A stretch of DNA of 5,384 nt from Porticoccaceae bacterium (GTDB lineage Bacteria > Pseudomonadota > Gammaproteobacteria > Pseudomonadales > Porticoccaceae), in assembly GCA_030741175.1 (NCBI GenBank), contig JASLVT010000106.1, forward strand, positions 1 to 5,384. Direction: 5' to 3'. The notes beneath the pieces were generated by a model. The model was not told the origin of the DNA, ran no database searches, and worked only from the letters and a program-made list of their open reading frames with translations. Position 1 is the stretch's first letter. Every line of letters begins with the position of its first letter. The translations under genes were made by a program, and so were the position numbers. Below, piece by piece: positions 1 to 5,384 of the stretch.

Positions 1-1279
1 CAAGCTCCCGGGTAAGTTGATGATGCTTCCATCGGAAGCTAACAAATAAACACACCATCAGGCCATTTAACGGCAAAATAGTGTCGTAAAAAACATCAAT
101 AATCACATCAAAAAACGACTTAGTCTGACCGGCATAAGTTGTAAATTCAGCGAGTATTTTTAACACACCAAAAGACAGAGCCGACATAACAACTAGTGTA
201 CCGCCAATAAGAGCTAGCAGCATTAGTGCGCGTCTACGCGAGATATTTTTTTCATCGATCAGATAGGCTACCGGCACTTCTATAATTGAGACCAGTGAAG
301 TGATAGCGGCGAAAAAAACCAGTAAAAAGAAAACCGTCGCAATAGTATGAGCGCCAAAAAAACCAATGATATCTTGGAGGGTTAAAAAGATATTAGGCAG
401 AAGAATAAAGATCAAACTAACTGATGAATCACTTAGCTCGGCAGTATTCACCTGCGGATTAAAGGAGAAGATCGCTGGCAGTATTAATAAACCGGCGATA
501 AAAGCTACCGAGGTATCTGCTACGGCAACCATGGAACCGGCTTTGAGTATATTGTCCTTTTTATCGAGGTAAGACCCATAAGTAATAAGAATCCCCATAC
601 CCAGTGATAGAGAGAAAAACGCCTGAGACAGCGCATTATTTATAACGCTTGCATTTAACTTGGTAGTATCTGGGACTAGAAAAAATCGCGCACCGGCGAA
701 TGCATTATCAAGACTTAACACGAAGATGACTAAGACTAGCAACATAATAAAAAGCGACGGCATCAATACTTTGGCTGCGCGTTCAATGCCTCTTTGAACC
801 CCCGAACTGAGGATAAAAAATACCATCGCGCCCACCAGCAACATTGCGACAAATATATTCGGGCTATTAATAGTGTTGTTAAAACTATCCGGTCTGGCGA
901 GATAGTCGAGCTGCCCTGAGGCAGACATAACCAGATAAACGAAAAGCCAAACAGTGATGACCATATAAAATACGGCAATCATAAAGGGGGTAATAATTTT
1001 CAGCATTCCGGTGAGGCGCCAAAATTGCTGATGCTGTGAAATCTGACTATAGGCACCTACCGGATTACTTCTGGTATGTCGCCCCATAGCCAACTCGGCC
1101 ATCAATACAGGCAGACAGATAAAAAAAACAAAAACAAGATAAATCAGCAAAAAGGCGCCACCACCATTCTTGGCGGCATTCACTGGGAAACCTACTAGAT
1201 TACCAATACCCACAGCGGATCCGGCGGTGGCTAAAACAAAACCTAGACGACTACTAAATTTTTCTCGTAGCGCAGTCAT
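1..1279 (-). CDS. NSS-family (SLC6/LeuT-fold) sodium-dependent transporter, C-terminus beyond the window
   Basis: Inner-membrane Na+-coupled symporter, probably for an amino acid or related amine; the substrate cannot be told from sequence. I translated the frame from the ATG at 1279 to base 2 (426 codons) and found no stop, so only the C-terminal end is missing. TM1 carries GSAVGIGN (20-27) and NGGGAF (38-43); TM6 has FFSLSLG (221-227); TM8 has AAITS (324-328) followed by IIEVP. These align without gaps in the core to LeuT: G20, A22, V23 and N27 match its sodium-site residues, Y105 matches Tyr108, S223 replaces Thr254, D255 replaces Asn286, and A324/T327/S328 match the Na2-site Ala/Thr/Ser. 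The LeuT Arg30 outer-gate position is Gly30. About 11 membrane segments are visible, the last near 401-415, so little is probably missing. The start is fixed by an in-frame TGA at about 1318-1320 with no other usable start between; it has no clear Shine-Dalgarno. It lies 28 bp after the aldehyde dehydrogenase, likely in one operon. Confidence 0.93.
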   Translation of the reverse strand, partial: MTALREKFSSRLGFVLATAGSAVGIGNLVGFPVNAAKNGGGAFLLIYLVFVFFICLPVLMAELAMGRHTRSNPVGAYSQISQHQQFWRLTGMLKIITPFMIAVFYMVITVWLFVYLVMSASGQLDYLARPDSFNNTINSPNIFVAMLLVGAMVFFILSSGVQRGIERAAKVLMPSLFIMLLVLVIFVLSLDNAFAGARFFLVPDTTKLNASVINNALSQAFFSLSLGMGILITYGSYLDKKDNILKAGSMVAVADTSVAFIAGLLILPAIFSFNPQVNTAELSDSSVSLIFILLPNIFLTLQDIIGFFGAHTIATVFFLLVFFAAITSLVSIIEVPVAYLIDEKNISRRRALMLLALIGGTLVVMSALSFGVLKILAEFTTYAGQTKSFFDVIIDVFYDTILPLNGLMVCLFVSFRWKHHQLTREL

Positions 1280-1308
1280 TTGGCTGTATTTTTTATAATA
1301 GTTGGCAT
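1276..1308 (-). CDS. Possible 10-codon coupling mini-ORF between the dehydrogenase and the transporter
   Basis: The sequence after the aldehyde dehydrogenase stop reads TAATG: the last A of TAA is the first base of a new ATG. This frame encodes MPTIIKNTAK and ends at TGA, whose T and G belong to the transporter start (ATGA). The mini-ORF therefore overlaps both neighbours and fills the gap exactly. GAAGG lies 7 nt before its ATG, inside the dehydrogenase end, while the transporter ATG has no recognisable Shine-Dalgarno. The natural reading is translational coupling, with ribosomes that finish the mini-ORF restarting on the transporter. The peptide itself is unlikely to have a function. Chance overlap is possible because ATG and TGA are common in A+T-rich spacers. 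Confidence 0.35.
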   Translation of the reverse strand: MPTIIKNTAK

Positions 1309-2753
1309 TAGGAAACCTTCATTACCGCTTTCACTTCAAGAAATTCATGTAAGCCAAGCAAGCCCCACTCGCGACCATTGCCTGACTGTTTATAGCCACC
1401 AAAGGGCGCTTCAGCCACCAGTGGTGCACCATTAATATGTACCATACCGCATCTCATTTGCTGAGCTATGGGTTCAGCAGTGGCGTTATCTTTGGCGTAG
1501 ATATAGGCAGAGAGTCCATATTGTGTTGCGTTGGCAATGTCGATCGCCTCTTCTGGTGTTTTGTATGGCATTATCGCTAGCACTGGGCCGAAGACTTCCT
1601 CTTTTGCAATAAATTGATCCCTGCTCAGGTTGGCAAAAATAGTAGGTTTAATAAAATAGCCCTCACTGCAACCTTTCACCGGCCCAGAGCCACCTGTTAT
1701 AGGCTGAAGCCCTGCAGTTTCAGCTTCTTGTAGAATAGATGTCACTTTTTCAAATTGCCCTCGATTAGCCAGTGGACCAAGCTGCGTCGCTTCATCAGCA
1801 GGGTCGCCTACCACATAAGACTCAGCGGCCTTCTTGGCTATCTCAACCACCTCATCATGCAGGCTTTCAGGCACCAGAAGACGGGTACCGGCATTACAGG
1901 ATTGACCAGTATTTTCCATGCATAGCCATACGCATTCAGGCACGACAGTTTGTAGATCAATGCCTTCGGTCAGAATCATTGGTGATTTTCCACCCAACTC
2001 CTGACAGACACGCTTGACAGTCGTTGCCGCCGCCTGAGCAACGGCAATACCCGCACGGGTCGAGCCGGTAAATGACACCATATCAATGTCAGGGTGCTGA
2101 CTAATAGCCGCCCCCACCGTCGGCCCCTCGCCATTGACCAAGTTGAATACACCCGGTGGCAATGCCGCCTGATCGATAACGTCGGCAAATAATTGCGCTG
2201 ACAAAGGTGAAAACTCTGATGGTTTAACTACCATGGTGCAGCCTGCAGCAATAGCCGGCGCGACCTTAGCCACCAACTGGCTGATAGGCCAATTCCAAGG
2301 TGTAATAAGACCACAGACGCCAACAGGCTCATGATGAAGACTATAACCAGACTTTGCTTGTATTAGATCAAAATCTTTAAGAGCGGCAATGGTCGACTCG
2401 AGATGCTCTATTCCGGTATAAGCCTGCACTTCACGAGACAGCGTAATAGGGGCACCCATTTCGAGGCGAATCGCTTCGGCAAAGTCGTCGTAACCTGATT
2501 TGTATGCGACAAGAATTTTTTCGAGATAGTCGAGACGTTGTGCTTTCGAGGTTGCCTGAAAAGTTGTAAGTGCTGATTTTGCCGCCACCACCGCGCTATC
2601 CACATCATCGGCATTTCCAAGCGCCAAGCGGCCAATCGTATCAGCGTTAGCTGGGTTAATCAGATCGAGGGTGCTTCTAGTACTTTTAGCTTGTTGCCAC
2701 TTTCCATTGATATAAAAAGAGTCCAAATTATATTTATCCGTCGCTACTGCCAT
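1308..2753 (-). CDS. NAD(P)-dependent aldehyde dehydrogenase, CddD-like group
   Basis: Soluble cytoplasmic enzyme oxidising an aldehyde to the carboxylate with NAD(P)+. At 481 residues it is a normal full length. Visible features in order: PWNWP with the oxyanion Asn154; VKPSE with the cofactor-binding Lys177; SFTGST (227-232) in the nucleotide-binding loop; ELGGK with general base Glu252; GQSCN with nucleophile Cys286; EEVFGP with Glu386; and APFGGYKQSG (449-458) near the C-terminus. All residues needed for activity are present. The stretches MGAPITLSREVQ, GQSCNAGTR and GYKQSGNGREWG resemble the group around Rhodococcus CddD (6-oxolauric acid dehydrogenase) rather than betaine-aldehyde or succinate-semialdehyde enzymes; that subgroup call is from memory. 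The start is the ATG at 2753, with a weak purine-rich AGAGAG about 8 nt upstream. It follows the S9 peptidase by 98 bp and precedes the transporter by 28 bp. The true substrate is unknown; an aldehyde from amine or amino-acid breakdown would suit the neighbours. Confidence 0.96.
   Translation of the reverse strand: MAVATDKYNLDSFYINGKWQQAKSTRSTLDLINPANADTIGRLALGNADDVDSAVVAAKSALTTFQATSKAQRLDYLEKILVAYKSGYDDFAEAIRLEMGAPITLSREVQAYTGIEHLESTIAALKDFDLIQAKSGYSLHHEPVGVCGLITPWNWPISQLVAKVAPAIAAGCTMVVKPSEFSPLSAQLFADVIDQAALPPGVFNLVNGEGPTVGAAISQHPDIDMVSFTGSTRAGIAVAQAAATTVKRVCQELGGKSPMILTEGIDLQTVVPECVWLCMENTGQSCNAGTRLLVPESLHDEVVEIAKKAAESYVVGDPADEATQLGPLANRGQFEKVTSILQEAETAGLQPITGGSGPVKGCSEGYFIKPTIFANLSRDQFIAKEEVFGPVLAIMPYKTPEEAIDIANATQYGLSAYIYAKDNATAEPIAQQMRCGMVHINGAPLVAEAPFGGYKQSGNGREWGLLGLHEFLEVKAVMKVS
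1316..1320 (-). promoter_or_regulatory. Shine-Dalgarno GAAGG inside the dehydrogenase 3' end
   Basis: GAAGG on the minus strand is followed by 7 nt and then the ATG at 1308. This is good spacing for that mini-ORF and far too distant (36 nt) for the transporter ATG at 1279. It lies in the last codons of the aldehyde dehydrogenase, so it may also be only part of that coding sequence. Confidence 0.35.
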
Positions 2754-2841
2754 GTTCCGTCTCTCTGAAAATTATGCCCAGTGTTTTGCGCAATATCTGC
2801 CTACTAGACTTAAGAAAAAATTTTTTAACCGCTGAAATCTG

Positions 2842-2855
2842 GTAGCAAATGCTAC
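2842..2855 (-). repeat. Perfect palindrome spanning the peptidase stop codon
   Basis: GTAGCATTTGCTAC is a perfect inverted repeat (GTAGCA, 2-nt centre, TGCTAC), and its first arm contains the TAG stop of the S9 peptidase. An A6T6 tract (2815-2826) follows about 15 nt downstream in the direction of transcription. The hairpin could mark an mRNA processing point or weak pause between the peptidase and the dehydrogenase. It lacks the GC-rich stem and directly adjoining U-run of an intrinsic terminator. Confidence 0.3.
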
Positions 2856-4921
2856 TGACCCTTCGGCGCCTTGGGAGGTTTCGAATACCGCTCAAACCAA
2901 GCCAAAATTGCATTAACTTTGGCAAGCAACTGGCTGGGTCGATATTCAATTTGATGACTAGCACCGGGCACCCTCACTAACGCCGTATCGACACCTTCAA
3001 TCTGTAGGGCATTGAAGTATTGCTCTGCTTCCCAAATCGGTGTACGCCAATCTTCCTCACCAGTCATTAGCATGGTTGGCGTGGTCACATTGCCGACTAG
3101 AGACAGCGGTGAATATGACCAATAGTCCATTGGATTCTCCCAGGGCAGATCAGTAAACCAGTAATTAGTTATGAGTTTATCGAGATCGGATGTTAAAGCT
3201 AAACTGGTCCAATTGATGACCGGATTTACCGCTACCGCTGCGCGAAAACGATCTGTCTTGCCAACGATCCAAGCGGTGAGAGTCCCTCCGCCACTGCCGC
3301 CAAAAACATAGAGTCGCTCTTTATCGACAAAGCCCATGGCAACTGTTGCATCAACCATATCCATAAGGTCGTCGTAGTCGCGATTTGGAAAATTAAAATC
3401 AATGGTATGAGCAAAGTCCGCACCATAACCGGTGGATCCTCGGGGGTTGCCGTATACCACCACATAGCCGGCAGCCGCATACAACTGATTATTCGCCGCA
3501 AACTGCGGCCCATAGGCCGCCCAAGGCCCCCCGTGTATTTGTAACATCATGGGGTAAGATTTATTGACATCAAAATTTGGCGGGCGCATTACCCAATACT
3601 GTATTTCCCGTTGGTCAACGCTCGACTTAACAATATGCTCTTCAACCGTGGCAAGCTGAACAGAATCATGCAGAGAGCGATTGAAGTCAGTGATCATCTG
3701 CACGCGCCCTTGACGATCGACAACACCCAACTCTGTTGGCGTGATGGTATCTCCCAAGGTTACAGCGGCAACCCCGGCACTTGCCGAAAACTGACCCTGA
3801 ACATAGGGTTGATCCAACTCCCATCCAGAAAGCTTATCGGTCAATACTGAAACAGAACCATCGGCGGCAAGCAGCGCCAACACATTCTGTCCTCGATCTT
3901 CATACTGAATGTAATGCTGCTGATTATCCGGATGCCAAGCGAAGTCGATAACACTCAGATCATGGTCTGTGGTCAATTCACGGATATCTGATCCGTCCAG
4001 CTTGGCAGTATAAAGCTGGTATTCATGGTAAATACTTGGCTTATCTTTGTGCCCAATCCAAGCGATACGCTTACCATCGGGCGATATCTTCGGTGCCGAA
4101 TCTGGGCCCGACTGAGTAGTAAACGCACTGAGTTGGCGTGTTTTTAAATCCAACCTAACAATATCTGTATCCCAGGGCTTGTTGACGTTATTTTTAAAAT
4201 TAATACTCAGCAATAGACCCGAAGAATCAGGCAACCATTCGATAGCGCTATTATGATCTTGTTGTCCCTGCGTCAACTGTTGAGCGGCACCACCTTGTGT
4301 CGGGATTAAAAACACCTGATGACGACTAAAGGGCAGGTAGCCGCCACCGTCAACTCTGAACTGGCTGCGCGTTTCAACCACGATAGGCTCCGCCCATTCA
4401 GCACCCTCAGGTGGAGAAGGTATTGTGCCCATTGTCTCGGGCTTATAAGCAACCGGCATGGTAAATGCCAACCATTTACCGTCCGGTGAAAAGGCTAGGT
4501 TAGCCGGACCTGAGAGATCCTCACCTAACTCTGATCTCTTGGATGAGTTCAACTGTTGCACATAGATATGGGATGTATCTCCCTTAAAAGCGACAAAAGC
4601 GATGGCGTCTCCAGACTGGGTAAATGCAGCCGCACCAACAGCATCAAAACCTTTGGATATCTGACGCAGTTTTTTACCGCCGGCATCGATAACCCACAAA
4701 TCATTTTTGCGCTGATCGGTCATAACATCCATTGAGTAGCGATGAAATGCAATAGTCTTTCCATCCGCTGAAATAACGGGATTAGAGGCATAAGCAATCT
4801 TAAATACATCCATTGCTGAGATTGGCTCTTTAGCCAAGGTTACGCTACTCAATAACAAGGTAGAGAAACTAATCAGTAGGATTTGGAATATTGCAGTTAT
4901 CAAAACTTGTGGAGAGTACAT
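2852..4921 (-). CDS. Secreted S9-family (prolyl oligopeptidase-type) serine peptidase
   Basis: Predicted periplasmic serine peptidase of 689 residues that cleaves short peptides, in the dipeptidyl/acylaminoacyl-peptidase style. Residues 1-30 form a Sec signal: a long hydrophobic stretch, a small-residue end and likely cleavage after VTLA; the n-region has no Lys or Arg, which is slightly unusual. Residues about 38-425 form a beta-propeller with TolB/PD40-like blades (SADGKTIAF 51-59, FSPDGKWLAF 144-153, SPDGKRIAW 280-288). Residues about 440-680 are the alpha/beta-hydrolase domain with HGGP (463-466), GNPRGSTGYG (491-500), nucleophile Ser543 in GGSGGG, Asp624 in GEEDWRTP and His656 in GASHQ. 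The triad is complete and correctly ordered. The nucleophile is followed by Gly instead of the Tyr common in S9 (SYGG); I recall this as usual for one proteobacterial subgroup. The start at 4921 is supported by GAGG 5 nt upstream and the signal peptide directly after it. The tail is Lys/Pro-rich (KPPKAPKGQ). The gene lies between a TonB-dependent receptor and an aldehyde dehydrogenase, suggesting it processes imported peptides. Confidence 0.95.
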   Translation of the reverse strand: MYSPQVLITAIFQILLISFSTLLLSSVTLAKEPISAMDVFKIAYASNPVISADGKTIAFHRYSMDVMTDQRKNDLWVIDAGGKKLRQISKGFDAVGAAAFTQSGDAIAFVAFKGDTSHIYVQQLNSSKRSELGEDLSGPANLAFSPDGKWLAFTMPVAYKPETMGTIPSPPEGAEWAEPIVVETRSQFRVDGGGYLPFSRHQVFLIPTQGGAAQQLTQGQQDHNSAIEWLPDSSGLLLSINFKNNVNKPWDTDIVRLDLKTRQLSAFTTQSGPDSAPKISPDGKRIAWIGHKDKPSIYHEYQLYTAKLDGSDIRELTTDHDLSVIDFAWHPDNQQHYIQYEDRGQNVLALLAADGSVSVLTDKLSGWELDQPYVQGQFSASAGVAAVTLGDTITPTELGVVDRQGRVQMITDFNRSLHDSVQLATVEEHIVKSSVDQREIQYWVMRPPNFDVNKSYPMMLQIHGGPWAAYGPQFAANNQLYAAAGYVVVYGNPRGSTGYGADFAHTIDFNFPNRDYDDLMDMVDATVAMGFVDKERLYVFGGSGGGTLTAWIVGKTDRFRAAVAVNPVINWTSLALTSDLDKLITNYWFTDLPWENPMDYWSYSPLSLVGNVTTPTMLMTGEEDWRTPIWEAEQYFNALQIEGVDTALVRVPGASHQIEYRPSQLLAKVNAILAWFERYSKPPKAPKGQ

Positions 4922-4926
4922 TTCTG

Positions 4927-4930
4927 CCTC
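4927..4930 (-). promoter_or_regulatory. Ribosome binding site of the S9 peptidase
   Basis: GAGG on the minus strand sits 5 nt before the ATG at 4921. The ATG overlapping it (4932-4930) is in another frame. No other ATG, GTG or TTG lies in frame close upstream, so this site decides the start and leaves the signal peptide at the very N-terminus. Confidence 0.7.
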
Positions 4931-5000
4931 ATGGGTACTAATGAAAAATAGTGGCTCGTGGATTCCGTGATATAAACCCAGTCACCAGATAGAGAAATTA

Positions 5001-5052
5001 AAATATCACCCTTAGCGAGCATCGTCCATGAGCTTGCAAAAGAGTGATATTT
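5001..5052 (-). terminator. Possible rho-independent terminator of the TonB-dependent receptor gene
   Basis: About 20 nt after the receptor stop, AAATATCACTC can pair with GGGTGATATTT to make an 11-bp stem with one G-U pair, and the transcript then continues TTTTAATTT. The position and T-rich tail fit a terminator. The stem is A+T-rich and the loop is long (30 nt), so it would be weak. It may instead reduce read-through into the peptidase gene or act as a pair of protein-binding sites. Confidence 0.35.
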
Positions 5053-5071
5053 ATTGCCTTACTTTGTTTAC

Positions 5072-5384
5072 TTATTGACCGAAACGCGCACGCACTTCAA
5101 TGCCAATTGTTCGGGGGCGAATATAGTTAGCACGCCCGTCCCCTAGTTCCGTTTCAATCCATGTAAGACCCTCTTCATTGGTCAGGTTGCGTGCGAATAG
5201 ATCAACCGATACTGACTCGTTAATCTCTGCACCAAGGGATAGATTGATTGTGGTGAAGTCACCGGCAGCCAAACCCGATTGCTGCAGATTGTTGTAGTAA
5301 TCACCAATGTGCGCAATATCAGCTCGAGCAAACATCGGACGCCCCGCCATACTAAAGTCAGCCTGTATACCAAGAGAAGCGGAG
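5072..5384 (-). CDS. TonB-dependent outer-membrane receptor, C-terminal fragment
   Basis: The last 103 codons of a TonB-dependent receptor, which imports a large or scarce nutrient (siderophore, cobalamin, oligosaccharide or peptide) across the outer membrane using TonB energy. Visible are alternating beta-strand patterns of the final barrel strands: FTTINLSLG, then VSVDLFARNLTNEEG, whose ARNLTNE element is typical of the last strands of these barrels, then IRPRTIGIEVRARFGQ at the end. The frame stays open to the window edge upstream, so the ATG at 5350 is an internal Met and not the start. Most receptors end on an aromatic residue; here Phe is third from last, followed by Gly-Gln. The N-terminal plug, TonB box and signal peptide are outside the window, so the ligand cannot be told. 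It is the first visible gene of the co-directional cluster, 150 bp before the S9 peptidase. Confidence 0.85.
   Translation of the reverse strand, partial: SASLGIQADFSMAGRPMFARADIAHIGDYYNNLQQSGLAAGDFTTINLSLGAEINESVSVDLFARNLTNEEGLTWIETELGDGRANYIRPRTIGIEVRARFGQ

Larger units (their letters stand above)
4922..5071 (-). promoter_or_regulatory. Receptor-peptidase intergenic region with three alternating ATATCAC boxes
   Basis: This 150-bp gap separates the receptor stop from the peptidase start. On the plus strand it carries GTGATAT (4967-4973), ATATCAC (5003-5009) and GTGATAT (5044-5050), so the middle copy is inverted relative to both others. The middle box can pair with the right-hand one (11 bp including one G-T) or the left-hand one (7 bp), but not both. 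This could be paired operator half-sites for a regulator or two competing RNA hairpins. I see no convincing -35/-10 pair; TATATC within the left box is the best -10 candidate, but its -35 is poor. Confidence 0.35.

Noticed and set aside
366..572. Plus-strand open frame of 68 codons
   Set aside because: It lies antisense inside the transporter gene, whose minus-strand frame is open throughout and matches a known family; the translation has no recognisable features.
2754..2800. Promoter for the aldehyde dehydrogenase, with CATAAT (2771-2776) as -10
   Set aside because: No reasonable -35 stands 16-18 bp upstream, and the implied leader of about 10 nt would cut into the ribosome binding region.
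2815..2855. Intrinsic terminator after the S9 peptidase
   Set aside because: The hairpin stem is only 6 bp with a 2-nt loop and is separated by about 15 nt from the T-run; the A6T6 tract alone is not a terminator.
2734..2964. Minus-strand frame of 76 codons across the peptidase-dehydrogenase junction
   Set aside because: It overlaps the end of the peptidase and the start of the dehydrogenase in another frame; its translation looks like an out-of-frame reading.
3611..3850. Plus-strand open frame of 79 codons
   Set aside because: It lies antisense within the propeller/hydrolase region of the S9 peptidase and resembles no family.
2852..4921. Lasso-peptide isopeptidase, suggested by an S9 enzyme beside a TonB receptor
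   Set aside because: No lasso precursor or maturation genes are in the window, and the sequence looks like a general S9 subgroup; I see no isopeptidase-specific feature.
5072..5350. Independent 92-codon gene starting at 5350
   Set aside because: The frame continues upstream without a stop to the window edge and has the pattern of final barrel strands, so it is the tail of a larger receptor.

Overview
The window looks like part of a Gram-negative, probably marine gammaproteobacterial chromosome. This rests on a TonB-dependent outer-membrane receptor, a Sec-exported S9 peptidase, a sodium-coupled amino-acid-type transporter, and moderate, roughly balanced base composition. The taxonomic guess comes from protein style only and is weak. 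No rRNA, tRNA, CRISPR array, insertion sequence or phage gene was seen. Every convincing gene lies on the minus strand, so the cluster reads from right to left.

In order of transcription: (1) 5384-5072, the last 103 codons of a TonB-dependent receptor whose start lies beyond the right edge. (2) A 150-bp gap holding a terminator-like hairpin, three copies of an ATATCAC/GTGATAT box in alternating orientation, and a good ribosome binding site. (3) 4921-2852, a secreted two-domain prolyl-oligopeptidase-family (S9) peptidase with a complete Ser-Asp-His triad. (4) A 98-bp gap with a palindrome across the peptidase stop codon and an A6T6 tract. (5) 2753-1308, a complete NAD(P)-dependent aldehyde dehydrogenase resembling the CddD group. 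(6) A 28-bp gap exactly bridged by a 10-codon mini-ORF that overlaps the stop codon before it and the start codon after it. (7) 1279-1, the first 426 codons of a neurotransmitter:sodium symporter (NSS/SLC6, LeuT-fold) transporter that runs off the left edge.

Read together, the genes fit a scavenging route. A TonB-dependent receptor brings an oligopeptide or peptide-like compound into the periplasm, the S9 peptidase cleaves it there, the NSS transporter takes a released amino acid or amine across the inner membrane with Na+, and the aldehyde dehydrogenase oxidises an aldehyde formed from it or from another part of the molecule. Each family assignment is strong. The joint pathway and its substrate are inference. 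The most unusual local details are the stop-start-linked mini-ORF ahead of the transporter and the alternating inverted boxes ahead of the peptidase.
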